Shown piece after piece: positions 24,252 to 36,703 of a DNA stretch of 64,000 nt. The DNA lies in contig CAJNYU010001875.1 of assembly GCA_905331475.1 (NCBI GenBank), positions 268,122 through 332,121 on the forward strand, given 5' to 3'. The notes below the pieces were generated by a model. That model worked only from the letters and a program-made list of their open reading frames with translations. It was not told the DNA's origin and did no database searches. Source of the stretch: Rotaria socialis (taxonomy: Eukaryota > Rotifera > Eurotatoria > Philodinida > Philodinidae). The position numbers were made by a program, and so were the translations under genes. Within the stretch, counting starts at the first letter, position 1, and every line of letters starts with the position of its first letter.

Positions 24252-27200
24252 ATGGCTACAACTTATGAAATATTAAAATTAGTTATTCGTACAGCCAATA
24301 ATAATTATGTTGATTTTCCTACGGAACTATTATCGTCATTAACTGTTTATGACCTTAAAAAACATATAGAATTAAATCATCCAGCTAAACCAGTAAAAAT
24401 AATAACTTCCTTCTTGATGTTGATGCTTATTTTAATTTTGTAGAGTCCTGAACATCAACGTTTAGTTTACTCGGGAAAATTACTTGCTGATGAAAATAAT
24501 CTTAATCAAATTTTTAATAAAGTAAGATAATTATTTTATCGAAGTTTAAAATATGTGGCAGGATAATAAATATTAATTTAATTTATCTTGTCTTGAATTG
24601 AATTGTTACGTTTGATCCGAAGTCTAAAGTGACCCTCAAGTCGATCGATGAAACTTTTACTTTATATAACTGTTAACTTCAACCAGGGAATGCACATATT
24701 TAATTAGGTTACCATCAGACTACCACGCATAACTATTTGATTTTTGTCATTGATTTAATTAAATAATAAAAGGCGATCAGCTAATATGGCATTCATTATT
24801 TTGAATTTTTATAGCTTCTGATTTTGATGAAAAAATTGACTGATAGAAAGAACGATCCAGTATACTTCAATTGACTTCTATAATATTTTTCTCGGGGCTA
24901 TCTAGAATACGAAGTTATCAACCTTAAATTTTAGCAGTTACGCGATAGACACAGTTATGTTGTCGTTAAAATACAAATTTTCGGCTCGCTCAGATGCTCC
25001 TTAAAGATTCTACACACGATCTTCATCCAACTTGAAAATGGTTAGCTTGTAAACCTGAACTTGATAAACTCTGTCTTATTAAATAAAACAAAAAAAAATA
25101 TTTTCATCTTTATTTAAAATAGATCTGATCAAAAGATTAATTTGTTTTTTAAATAGGATAAAACCAAAATTAAAAAAAATATTATTTTCCTACCTTTCTC
25201 ACTGGATGCAAGCATAAGTGTTTATAGATTATGACAATATTTCTTTTTACTGTTCGCAGTGTGCAATATATGATTATTTTTCGATGCCATATGAATCATT
25301 AACTAGTCCTTTTTTTATGTCTCGGATCCGTATGTATACGAATCTGAGTTGACGCGACTCGACTTCTCGTCAACAAGGTCATTATATTGATTGAAACTAT
25401 TTTTGCTCCTGTCACACTTGCGTGATACATACATACGGTATTTAATCAATGAAAACACGTCATTCCACCATACATAATCTCTTTGTTGTCGTCTTATTCC
25501 ATTCAATGATCCGAATTATATTTATGAATAGCGGAAAAAAACTGACGATATCGAGTTCATAAAAATAGATGTTAGAAAAATATACCTACCTTGATCTATT
25601 TAAAAATGTTTCATTAATATTGCCTACGTACTATCCGAGGAAAATAAATATTCGTCGTTGCTTTATTACATGTACATTGTAATGAAATGGCGTCTACGAT
25701 GATTTACGGCTTTGGATTTTCTTTCTCACAAACTTTGTACTGATTTCAGTCAGTTGTTGCGTTCGTATTTTTATATTCTTATAAATTATTCGTTGTTTTT
25801 CTTCGCTTGTAGTCATATTCAAATAAATCAAATAAACGTTTGTTTTAATTAATAAGTGCAATTCAATGGGAACAAAATATTCTCCAAGCTAGTAATAAAT
25901 CGATCATAAATTTTTAAGCTTTCAATCCAGGAAACAAATAGAATATTTTAAAATTTCTGACAAATTTTCTTTTAGCCGAACTCGGAATCATCAGCTATGA
26001 TTCATCTTGTTCTTCATTCTGATCAAGAAGAATTCGTAAGGTTAACTGTTCAGTACACTCGTTTTATAGGCAAAAAACCTTCGCATTTAAGATGCCAATA
26101 AGTTCTCAAAAATCAACAAAAAAATCGTCATCTGTTTCTTTACATTCCACTGTTTATGATCAATATGTAAATGCATTAGATCAATATCAACAACAACTAC
26201 AACAGTAAATTCAACTTTTTTATCGGTAGACAGATTGGCAATTTGCTTTTCTCATTAGATTTATAGCCAATTCAAATGAATTCTTATACATACCGAATTG
26301 TGAAACACATAATTATTTACAGTACTGTTATACACATCACCAATTGCAGTAAGTTAAAAATAAAAAACAACAAAAGAGACTTGAAAAACTTCATGCATTT
26401 CATCTAGTCAAAATTATTTAGTTCGTCAAAGACCGGTAACATCCCATAGATCTAATCGTGATAACCAAACAGCAACAACAAATGTTCCATTAACACCACC
26501 ACCACCACCACCAATGGTGAATAATAATAATGGATTTAATCTACAATACGATGCATTCAGAACACTACAGATCGTAATAGAAATTGTTATGCTTAGCTCC
26601 ATTATTTATTATTATGGCACATTAGATAATTTTCTATTAGTTCTTTTTATTCTTTTATTGGCATATTTGTAAGTTGAAAGACAACTTATCAAATACGGTT
26701 AATATTATTATTATCATCTATTTTTCTTTTGTTATGATTAGACGTCGTCGTGGCTATTTCTCGATTCAACGACATCAACGAGTGCCACCGATCATCGAAC
26801 GAAGAATAAATGAAGAAAGACAAAATCCTGAAGATGTACAACAAGAACAAGTATGTTTTCAAATAAAAATATGTAATACCATTTTCTACTAGCCTCGAAA
26901 GATTTTATCTCAACGGTTATATTAATGTCAGAGCGTTTTGACGTTCGTAAACATGGGGTGTTCCCTACATCCATCATTATATCTAAATAAAAATATGTAA
27001 TAACATTTTCTACTAGCCTCGAGAGATTTTATCTCAACGGTTATATTAATGTCAGAGCGTTTTGACGTTTGTAAACATGGGGTGTTCCTACATCCATCAC
27101 TATATCTAAATATAATTCTAATCTAGAAGTATATTTCTCCTGCATGGTGTTTTATAATTATCTCTATATGAACATCACAATTCCGAATTTCTTGTAAAAC

Positions 27201-27970
27201 TATCATTTATGATATATACTTATTCCCACTCGGTGCTATATGCACTTAGATTATATATACAAATATGTTTGCCGTGCGGAAAAACCTATGCTAATAGTTT
27301 TCATCAACAAAAATAATAACTAGTTCAATAATGTTGGCACTTTTTTGCGGAAGAAAATGTTAATATTCATCTTGAAAAAAGACAACTTGATCAGTTTAAA
27401 TTCGTGAAGTGCGCTTATCAATTTGATGATTAAAATAACGTCATATTTATACAGTTCGATTTTTATTTATCTTGGATTTTTTGGCATAACAAAATTTTCA
27501 TTGAATGAAATGCACATACAATATGATTAGCTTACCACAGGAATTCGGTTAATCGGCAAAATTCTTAAATTCTTCTACACCAAGGAATTACGTACGAATG
27601 CAATTGGCTCAGTATCTTTCGAAATCGAGACTGAAAACTATTGATTGAGCTCATAAGGGATTTTGGCAATGCAACATAATTCTCTCCCTTGCTTGATTTT
27701 GTTTAAAATTCTTAGTGTCCGATCCGTGGGAGTAACGGTATTTTATAGAGACATGCGATACTGCTAGATGCCTAAAAGCCTATGAAATTCTTTGCTACTT
27801 TAAACAACGGGCTTCTAATTGATTTCTTTATATCGTTTTAGTCTCCATCAGTTGGATCTCATCAAGCCGCACCCGTTGTTGAAAACCGAATCACAACAAG
27901 TCGTCTACTACTAACAGCCATATTAACATTTTTTTCGTCATTATTTCCGGAGAGAATACAAAGAAATTAA
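24252..27970 (+). CDS. HERPUD: HERP-like ER membrane protein with ubiquitin-like domain
   Basis: Eight exons join in frame to 326 aa: 24252-24392, 24444-24521, 25976-26035, 26092-26204, 26259-26348, 26408-26668, 26742-26850 and 27842-27970. The N-terminal ubiquitin-like domain (about residues 8-85) contains LKKHIELNHP and the typical QRLVYSGKLLADE turn. A polyproline stretch (PLTPPPPPP) comes before two closely spaced membrane segments (about residues 205-247) that form the hairpin anchor of this family. The cytosolic C terminus ends SLFPERIQRN. Family role: stress-induced component of the HRD1 ubiquitin-ligase complex in ER-associated degradation. Human HERPUD1 is 391 aa, so this copy is shorter in the middle. 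HERPUD1 and HERPUD2 cannot be told apart here. The last intron contains a 124-bp tandem duplication. Confidence 0.88.
24522..25975 (+). other. HERP intron 2 (1454 bp)
   Basis: A GT-AG intron with no recognisable exon, inverted repeat or gene. It is AT-rich with short open frames that resemble no family. Confidence 0.7.
26861..27107. repeat. Two-copy tandem duplication, 124-bp unit
   Basis: Copy one (26861-26984) and copy two (26985-27107) start with AAATAAAAATATGTAATA. They differ at only a handful of positions, one of them a single-base deletion. The duplication lies in the last HERP intron, starting 10 bp after the donor site. High similarity suggests a recent event. Confidence 0.92.
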
Positions 27971-28071
27971 TTAATAGGACTTTGTTAATATTTAGTCTTA
28001 TTTTTTGTTTTGAATTCTAGATGGATGTTTATTTAGTTAAGAAATCCTTTTGATGTTCTCTTCGTCGATCT

Positions 28072-31000
28072 ATGTCGATACGTCTTGTAACAAAACATCA
28101 TCTTCACTCATTGTTAATCATGTTTTCACGATGTATATCATCCGTCTACAGATCTTTAAGTCAAATATTTCCAAGAAAAAAATATCATCTTTTATCAAAT
28201 TCTGTATTAGGAAAAAATAATACTAAATTAATTTTATCAGCCATTATTTATGAAATATCATTCACATTTGGCTTATCATTATTTTTACTTTTACTGTTTT
28301 ATCAATTATCTGGCAATCTTATTATAATTATATTTATTATGTGTGGAGTACTATGTAAGTATACGTATATATTTTCTTTTCTTTTATTGAAACAAACAGA
28401 AAAGCTGTTAGCGCAATCCCTGCGGGATTAAAATGTGAAACACGGTGAGACTTCTTTTCTGGAGTTCGTCTGTCACTGTCACTAATGGTCTGTGGAGCTT
28501 CTCTGTTATGGTCTGTATTATGATGTATGGAGTGTCTAGAAATCATCACAGACCGTGACAGAGAATTCAGAGACCATCGCAGATCGTGACAGGGAGACCT
28601 CAAAAGCGGTCACACACCGTGACAGAGAAATTAACTAGTTAATTAATTAACTTCTCTGTCCCGGTCTGTGAGGAGGGGGATGGGTCCAAATTTCTACCCT
28701 ATATACTTCAACACTCCTTTCAGATCGTGTTTCACAAAAGATTAGAATGATATATATGTTTACATAGTGTCTTTCTTTGTTTTACTCTCCTAAAAATCAT
28801 GCAGTGAATATAGCAGTTTTTCTTTGAATGTTCAAGAAAAATATACGTATGTAGAACGTTATGTTTATTCTTTACGCTTCCGAACAAAGACGTCTAAACG
28901 AAAGCATCACATTGAATAAATTATTTTGTTTTAGTCTCACTCTATGGTTTACAAGATGCTTTACTTTATCAACCAAGCGAACCCGATACATCACGATTAA
29001 TTGTGCAAACGCCAGACTATTTTCATATGCCTTATGAAATATTAACAATTCCCACGGCTGATAATGAGAAACTACATGGATATTTAATCAAACAAATGCA
29101 AAATGGAGATGATTGTCCGACATTAGTGTTTTTCCATGGAAATGCTGGAAATATTGGTCATCGGTATGAAGGAAACTTAATGACATTGAAAAGTTGTTAG
29201 AGGTTTTAATATCGTTTTTTTTGCAAACAACTTAATTTTATATCGAAAAATCAAGATAGATAAATCTAGTCGGAATCGAAGCTACAGAGAATGTTTTACA
29301 TATTCAGTAAGTAAGACAATGGATTACATCTGAAACATATCTAATAACTAGTAAATCCAGCTGAATTACAAAAGTATTGAATATTTATGTACATCTGACA
29401 TGTAAAACCAAGAAAATCTGTTGTTGCCGAAAAATCGAAATCATAAAACAAGCGATGATCTTAATTTGAACAGAAACAAAAAAGGAAATTTTATAATTGA
29501 CTACTTTTTCTTTTTAATTAGACTACAAAATGTTCATTTACTCTATCGTGGATGTAATATTAACATTCTTCTTTTCGATTATCGTGGCTATGGAAGATCT
29601 ACTGGTAAACCATCCGAAGTAGGTCTCAATATGGATGCACTAGCTGTTTATGATTATGTACGTACACGTACTGATATTAATCAAGAAAAAGTGTTTATAT
29701 TCGGTCGTTCGCTCGGTGGCGCGGTTGCATTGCATCTTGGTAAGTAAAAATTTTACTGAAAAAATGAATATGTAAAGTTTGTTCAATAGCGGCTCATCTT
29801 GCTGAATCAAATGGAATGTTACCATTGCATTGTGTGATTGTTGAGAACACCTTTACATCAATACCTGACATGGGTAAAAGACTTTTTCAAATTTTTGTAA
29901 TCGATTACATACCTCATTGGTGCTTTAAAAATCTGGTATGATTTTTGCAAGGAACATTTAAATTTTTCTCTATGTTTATATTTCTTGAAAATTATAGTAT
30001 CAATCAATTAAAATCATGCGCCATATAAAAGTACCAGTACTCTTTATTTCCGGTGCACAAGATGAATTAGTTCCCCCGCCGATGATGCGCCAGTTATTTG
30101 AGGTAAATACTAAATCTATTCGAACGACTAATGAATGAGAATAGCTGGTAGTCGCTTTTTTCTGTTTATACCTAACTAGCAAGCACAAAACGATGATTAT
30201 AGTCACTGATACAGCTACCAAAAATGAAACTATTCACTATCGAATGATAGAGTTTACGATTGTAAATAAATATTCGATAGGCATAGTACTACTAGTGTAC
30301 TTAATCAAAGCATGCATAGTTTATAGAAGCGTAGAAATCTAGTATCTGACCGTTTACACTATGGCCGCTATGCTATGCTACACCCCGTGAGAAAATATCT
30401 TACACAGTTGCTTACGTCAGTGCTTATTTATCCTAGAGAATAATCGGTGTTTGTGTTTCGCTGATTTTTCAGGCCAAAAATAGAGGACCGCAACGGTACA
30501 CTACGACGTTTTTATGTCACTATTTATCGTAAGTTTTGCAAAAGCGAAGCACGGCAAATTCTCGATCGCAAAAGAAAACACGTCGATCGATTATAGTGAA
30601 ATATAAGGTTACAATAGGTCGTTTCCGTTAGTCAAAAAGATTGCCGTGGGCTAATTTAACCCAGGTAAATTTGAACTTTTACATTTAGTCGTATAAAGTG
30701 CCGTAAGTCGGCATCCTTTGTGACATCATAAGTGACTCCTAACAAGAACTTATAGGTTATTGTAAACGACGATCAAAACTAATGCAGTAATACGTTTTCC
30801 CCGAGAATCAAAATAACCACCTATGTCAATCACTCAATTCTAATACTATATGCGGTAGAGTCGGTTACGATCGTAATATTTTGCTTTCTAAATATTTATT
30901 TACGATCACAAAATATATGAAATGACTCTATACCCTATTGGTTTTCGGTACGTGACTGTGACTTTTTGTTGTGCATATGATTGAGATCTTTCGGAAAAGA

Positions 31001-31252
31001 AAAGAAAACTGCAATATCTTATTTTATTTTAACTACTGTAGGAATGTACAAGTACGAAAAAACAATTAGTCTCATTTCCTGATGGTCAACATAATACAAC
31101 ATGGCTTTCAAATAATTACACCACTCAGATATATAGGTTTCTTCATGAAGTAAGTCATTTCGAGTGTCTCACCTATCGATTAAATACCTAAATCACTTTA
31201 GTGTTCAACGTCGTGTGAAACGGCATCATCCACAGCATCCAATGACAATTAA
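28072..31252 (+). CDS. ABHD13: ABHD13-like membrane serine hydrolase, complete
   Basis: Seven exons join in frame: 28072-28354, 28935-29163, 29522-29739, 29790-29935, 29998-30102, 31042-31149 and 31202-31252. They give 379 aa from the first ATG, or about 16 aa fewer from the next ATG (human 337 aa). A hydrophobic membrane segment near residues 60-95 is followed by LYGLQDALLYQPSEPD and the oxyanion-side motif FFHGNAGNIGHR. The catalytic triad is intact: Ser234 in GRSLGG, Asp314 in GAQDELVPP, His344 in DGQHNTTW. It is an alpha/beta hydrolase of type II membrane topology. The substrate is not established for this family. Intron 1 holds an inverted-repeat element, and intron 5 (30103-31041) is also enlarged. 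Confidence 0.93.
28434..28736. mobile_element. Candidate inverted-repeat element in ABHD13 intron 1
   Basis: The ends TGTGAAACACG (28434-28444) and CGTGTTTCACA (28726-28736) are perfect 11-bp inverted repeats. The interior is built from recurring words such as CACAGACCGTGACAGAG and GGTCTGTG in both orientations, and has a different base composition from the surrounding intron. No clean target duplication was found, so the superfamily is open. It carries no gene. Confidence 0.65.
30103..31041 (+). other. Enlarged ABHD13 intron 5 with possible insertion
   Basis: A 939-bp intron, while introns 3, 4 and 6 are about 50-60 bp. GATTGTAAATAAATATT (30258-30274) and its near-perfect reverse complement AATATTTATTTACGATC (30891-30907) face each other (16 of 17 match). 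The GC content between them is higher than in neighbouring introns. This may be a decayed insertion. Ends and target duplication could not be fixed. Confidence 0.4.
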
Positions 31253-32428
31253 ATAATAATAACATTTTTTTTTAAAATTTAATGTCACTATAAATGGTCG
31301 ACACATATGCGTCTTTTCTATTTTGTTGAAATAGTTAATTTTTTCTGAATGTTAGTATCACTATATTCTACACAGAAACCAAAACAAACGTACTCGCCTA
31401 TTCTATCATGATATTTCGAACAAAAAAAAAAATAAACACACAATACTGATATTGTTATCTTAGGATTGGAATTGAAAATTTTTGTATAAATATGATTCTT
31501 ATCAACAAAATAATAGTCGGTTGTATTAATAAAATAACAGAAACGTAAACTTTGTGTAATTAGCTGTCGAATTTGTTCGACTATCAATTTATCAGTATCC
31601 GTTAGATATCAATGTTTTCTTAGCAAAATGACAGTTTCTCATTGAATATGGATATCATCATTGATAGATACTATACACATATAAGGTGCATTAGAAGTAC
31701 GGATTGATATGTGTATAGAACAGAATGTTTATTTTACAAATTCAGATTTAACGCAGAAAAACATGTCAATATATCAAATTTTCTATTGCTCCCTGCTGTG
31801 TGTTATTTTAGCATGATAAAATATATTAATATGTGATGCCTGTGCATATTATGTGCTATCTCCTAGCTTTATTTTCTAATATTTCATCTATTGGAGAGTA
31901 TGATGACTACAAATACTCGAATATACGATAATGAATCATGTTTTCAACTGACGAATTCCCAATTGCGTGCAAGTAGTTCTTGCTGTTTATTTTCAATTGA
32001 CTACTTTTTTTCCGCTAATACAGTATTGGCGAATCAAATTTCTATATCTTAACATATACAAAAATGATAACTTACGGTTTCATCTCACTAAAATAACAGA
32101 CTGTTTTCTTTCTCTTCTCTCGTTTTATCTTGTCTAATACAATCTCTGAAATGATAGCTAAAAAGTTATTATTATTTTTGTTTTGTCTGTGCAATAATCA
32201 ATACTACTGACAAATTCTATGCACTTAGAAGTGTTTATTTAATCAGTAACTGGAACAACAATTATCTGTAAGATAAAACAAAAACTGGATTAGAAAATTA
32301 ATTCTCTATCCATATACGACAATGTTCTTGTCATTTTCATCGACACCAACGACGGTCTCCTCTTGCTACTCGGAGATGATCCTCCTTTTCTAAATTATTT
32401 ATCTTATAATCAGTGAAAATTTATCATA
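31253..32428. other. Intergenic between ABHD13 and the esterase fragment
   Basis: About 1.2 kb, AT-rich, with no supported gene or inverted repeat. It should hold the ABHD13 3' UTR and any promoter for the esterase fragment. Confidence 0.6.
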
Positions 32429-33218
32429 ATGAACGATGTATATGTTAGATTTCTTTTCTACTTTTTTATTTTCCTATTGTATAATAATGAAATCTATTCT
32501 TTATCGCCTGTAATACTTTATCCGTCATTTAAACGAATTGCTAATCAATTATCACATGATTCAACACTACCTAAATGTACTCTCTCAACATGTAAGCAAA
32601 CTCAAACTCAAGCAAATTACACTAATATAAAAGTATCCGATGAACATTTATTCAAATTATCATCCTACGATAAAGTAAATCAAAGAAATCCGTCATATCA
32701 TGGACCTTATCTTGTATCTTCGACGGGTATTTATCGAGGCAAGAGAATCAAATATCAAAATCGATATTTAGATCAATTTCTCGGTATTTATTATGGTGAA
32801 ATGCCTAAATCTTTGAGAAAGCCGGTGAAAAAACTTTTCAATTATTTATTACAAAATGCAACAAAATTTACTCCATCGTGTTTGCAATCATTATCAATGA
32901 CAAGAAATCTTTCCTATGGTTCATTTCTTATGACTCAAGATTTTAATGAGGATTGCCTGTCATTAAATATCTATCGACCGGATTTACGTTATGGAGAGAA
33001 ACGAAAAGCTATTATGTTATTTTCTCATGGAGGATCAAATCAATTGGGTGAATTGAAGATTAAGTTTTAAAGTCTAAATTTGAAATTTCTCTTCCTAGGT
33101 AGTGGATCATTATTTGATGGAAGTATATTAGCTGCTGAAGGTGATATTATTGTTATCACAATGAATTTTCGTTTGAATTATCATGGATTCTTATCAAGTG
33201 GAGATGATCAACTTAGAG
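32429..33218 (+). pseudogene. Carboxylesterase/neuroligin-like gene, 5' fragment only
   Basis: Exon 32429-33047 joins exon 33099-33218 in phase 1 (51-bp GT-AG intron), giving about 246 aa. A signal peptide lies near residues 8-24 (FLFYFFIFLLYNNEIYS). The family's features follow in order: a strand region with FLGIYYGEMP, the EDCLSLNIYRPD motif, the oxyanion-hole HGG, and IIVITMNFRLNYHGFLS. A further donor follows LRG, where family members continue with the NYGLLDQ segment and the GESAG nucleophile. Neither that segment nor any later exon was found in the next 3.4 kb, which is repeat-rich. The fragment therefore lacks catalytic Ser, Glu and His. It could be a gene broken by insertion, or the downstream exons may be too diverged to see by eye. 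Confidence 0.72.
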
Positions 33219-33949
33219 GTATGTTCTGGTCTAGACAAACGAAAAGACGTCATTGAAAATTCTCTTTGATTTATTTCAATGCGCCCTATTTATGAAAACT
33301 AGCAAATGACGTCAAGTCGTTCGAAACGGATTCTTATATTCTTATCAGTTAATCTTTTTCGACAGATTCTTTCTAACTTCGAAAAATATGCTACGCCAAT
33401 TGTACCTCGAACTCATTATTCTTTTATCTATCAGCTTATATTCTCTTGAGATTTAGTAAATCGATTGAAAGTGTGAAATCTAAATTGTTAAAAATTAAAT
33501 CATTGCTTTACTTGAAGACATGAAATGTGTGCGTGTTGGTCAGCCACAGAAGCTTTTTCTTTTCTAGTACATACCCAAGAGACCTTTCTGAAATATAGAC
33601 TATATCAATATCACATCGCATGAATTTGAGTCAATGTGGGACTTTGTCGGCAGTTGTAGAAGGCGTCCAATTTCAATGGTTCCTTTTGAAAGAGTATCAA
33701 TGATAAAACTTGTTTTGTTTTGCACATTCTATCATCAAAATAAACACGGAGCAATACAAATGAGAACCTGATGAAGCTTTTACTAGAAGATTTATTGCAT
33801 ACCAATGCTTACTATGCATCACTTCGGCTAAAGAATGACCGCTCTCTATATGTGCAAATAGAGTTGTACTCTGAATGTGGAAGTCTTTCTATTCGTAAAG
33901 AAAATACAGAGACTTCCTTCATTTTTTATTAAATGAATGCAGCTACCAC

Positions 33950-34480
33950 TAGAAAAAAAATGTGGAAACTTCGGATTTCATCCGAGAGTTATGTGTACTG
34001 CAAAAAGTGCATGGGACATATGAGTCATTCTAGAATGTCTGAACACCAAAATTATCATGAGAAACTAGGCAATTTGATTTCTGGATGCAGTTTTTGTGTA
34101 TTTTGAGACGTTTTTCAGGCGATGTTTCGTTAGAAAGCTACAATCTAGTTCAAAACTAATATCAGATTCGGAATCAGCGTTAAAAACTGAGTCGATTTGT
34201 ATATGTTGTGGATAATTCTGAGAAAAAACGTTTTTTTGAAAAATCCCTGTACTCCCCCTCAGGGATGGTCTGATCAAAAATGATAATTTTTTCGATAACT
34301 CAGCCATTTCTTGACGGATCCTTCTCATCTTTGAACTCGACCTAGATATTGATGAGACAATTCTGTGCACAAAATTTCAGCTCAATCGAATGTAATTATG
34401 AAGAGTGACCGAATAAACGGACGGACGGGCGGACACACTGACCGATTCTTTAGTGTACTCTTTTTTTTAGAGTACACAAA
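33950..34480. mobile_element. Repeat-like block, possible DNA-transposon remnant
   Basis: The sequence style differs from its flanks: it is less AT-rich, with short simple words (GGACGGACGGGCGGAC at about 34418-34434) and runs such as AAATTTCAGCTCAATCGAATG that resemble non-coding transposon arms seen in many invertebrates. It ends in a perfect 8-bp stem (GTGTACTC at 34453-34460, GAGTACAC at 34470-34477). The left boundary is a guess. Confidence 0.35.
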
Positions 34481-35650
34481 AAAAAACATTTCATTATTTA
34501 ACAAAATAGTACAGCGATTGAACAATATTTAAAAAATGATTCATTCATTTATATTTTGTCTATTTTAATCGTCTTGATAGATAGAATTTCGAAATATTTT
34601 TCAAGTTACATTTTCTTTATATAACGGCAAATTTTAAGAAGAACTTAGTGCAAATGAATATTTTCTTCTCGAATCATTAAAATTTTAATCATCAAAAAGA
34701 TTTTTCGAGAGCTATTTAATTGGAAATTTTGTTTATAGATAATAGTCATTATGTGAAAATCTGTGTATTCTTTTCGAGCCATTATAAATCAAATAAAACT
34801 GCATGCTTTTTGTAGGCATATTGTACAATATAGCCTTGCTTTAATTTTAAGAATCTACAAAAATACACAATTTCAATGTTTAGACTAAATAGAAACAAAT
34901 TACTGACTCGAGATTTCACAGTTCGTCCTTTGTACGAAGCCCTTGATTGTAAAGTGCACTTCACTAACCAAATAAGCATTTTTTTAAGAAAAAGTTTTCG
35001 ATATTCTTTTATTCACTTATATCATTCTCTACCACAGGTTAAGGTAAATTTTCATTTTCACTCTCAATAGGAAATACATATTCTTTTGAACTTTTTTTAA
35101 TCGAAAACTATAGTAAACTGACCAAAACAGCTAGCGACAATGAAACGCTCGACATCTTTAGTTTATATATCTTTCTATATTGTATATAGAAATTGTTTTT
35201 ATGTTTTATTGAAATGATTTTAATTGATTCAGCACGATAGAAATCTGCAAATACACTTGATTTCCCATTAACAAGCATTTTAAAAACCATAAAATATTTT
35301 TCAGCATCGCGACAATATGATAGCAAGTAGAAGGTGAATATTATACTCTCGAAAGATTCATATCATGTATTTGTAGCTTTTATGACCATTAAAAGAAAAT
35401 AGAAAACTATTGCTTGATAATAAATATGAATATATTACAAATTCATTCGTTGACAGCAAGGCCACAAATAAACAAAATACGAATAAAGCTGTACATTGTA
35501 TCGTCTCTTTTTTTTTATTCTAGTCTAGAACTGAAGCCAATAAAAATATAATATTCATAAAGATTTTTTATTCAAGTAAACGATCTAATAATGTTTTTAT
35601 CAAAATTATGAAAACTTTTAATATATATTTATTTTTTTCATTGATGTATA

Positions 35651-35999
35651 CCCTAGTCGAACTTTTTTATTCATGCGCTTGCCAAGACTTGAGCTCAAGA
35701 TGTGTCCATAGTGCATGACTTTCTTGCTCAAGACAAGCGTTTGAATGTTTGGATGAGTTACAAAATAGATGGAACTACACATTTTTATTACAAGTTGAGT
35801 TATTTTGAAGGTAAAATTGAAAAAACTCTTTAATAACAGAAACGCTTAGATAAAAATTCAAGTGCATGAGCAAGAAGTTTAAGGACTTGAGTCCACCGAA
35901 AGGTCTCATGTCTTTCCTCAAGATGTGTCCATAGTTGTTGACTTTCTTGATCAAGAAAGTCAAGAATTGCATGCGCTTGCAAAACAAGTTCGACTAGGG
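35651..35999. mobile_element. TA-flanked MITE (349 bp), Tc1/mariner-type target
   Basis: Perfect 14-bp terminal inverted repeats CCCTAGTCGAACTT, with a TA dinucleotide on each side (35649-35650 and 36000-36001). The interior contains a direct repeat of about 33 bp (CTCAAGATGTGTCCATAG...) near 35695 and again near 35917, and a short palindrome near 35944-35966. There is no open frame of note. Target choice suggests Tc1/mariner, but the repeat sequence itself is not one I recognise. Confidence 0.8.
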
Positions 36000-36703
36000 T
36001 AACAAATGATTTGAAAGACTATTGTTTCCGAATATCAAACATATATTTAGACTAATCAAGGCCTTTTTTAATAATATATATGTAATAGTCTCTGATAAAT
36101 CATTCTGATAAAATGAATGTAATCGTCGATAACATGTTATTTGATTTTTATATCATACGAAAAGACGCTCGTTTTGAACAGATTGTATCATTCGTCATTG
36201 TCGCATAAGAAGCGACGATACGCGTAATAGCTCTACAATTTTTTCTACGTTCACTTGAGCAATCTCCTAACACTGAGGTAATCAGCATATCAAATATCTA
36301 TAAATGACTCGACGTTTCTCGTATGTTTCCTTTTAAACAGTTAAGTATTGTCATTAAGTAGCCTATATTCAGATAGACATCTGTTCAATATCCTGGTTCG
36401 TTGGCTTTTTGTGACCATTAGTATAACTTTACTCGAAATTCATAACAACTGCACATATAAATAAATCGATCGATCACAATCGATCGTTTCGTTTTCTTTT
36501 TACTTTTGATTGTATGAATATTGTACAATAGAGTAGTAGTAGTATTACTTTAATGAAAGCATATGTCTATTGAGTTATTAGGATTTTTGTTTTGTTTTGA
36601 TGATGTCATTATATGGATAGATATGATCTATTGGTGTTGCTTACACAGATGTATGGCTTATTTAACTAATCACTTTCTGTCTTTCTTTTTGTTTTGCTTC
36701 CAG

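Larger units (their letters stand above)
33219..36703. other. Repeat-rich gap after the esterase fragment
   Basis: About 3.5 kb with no supported coding exon. It holds a 349-bp TA-flanked MITE (35651-35999) and a repeat-like block ending in a hairpin (about 33950-34480). Upstream exons of the nesprin-like gene may also lie here, since its first visible exon has no start codon at its 5' edge. Confidence 0.6.

Noticed and set aside
26036-26069. A 29-34 bp intron in HERP
   Set aside because: The downstream acceptor at 26091 gives a normal 56-bp GT-AG intron and keeps the frame.
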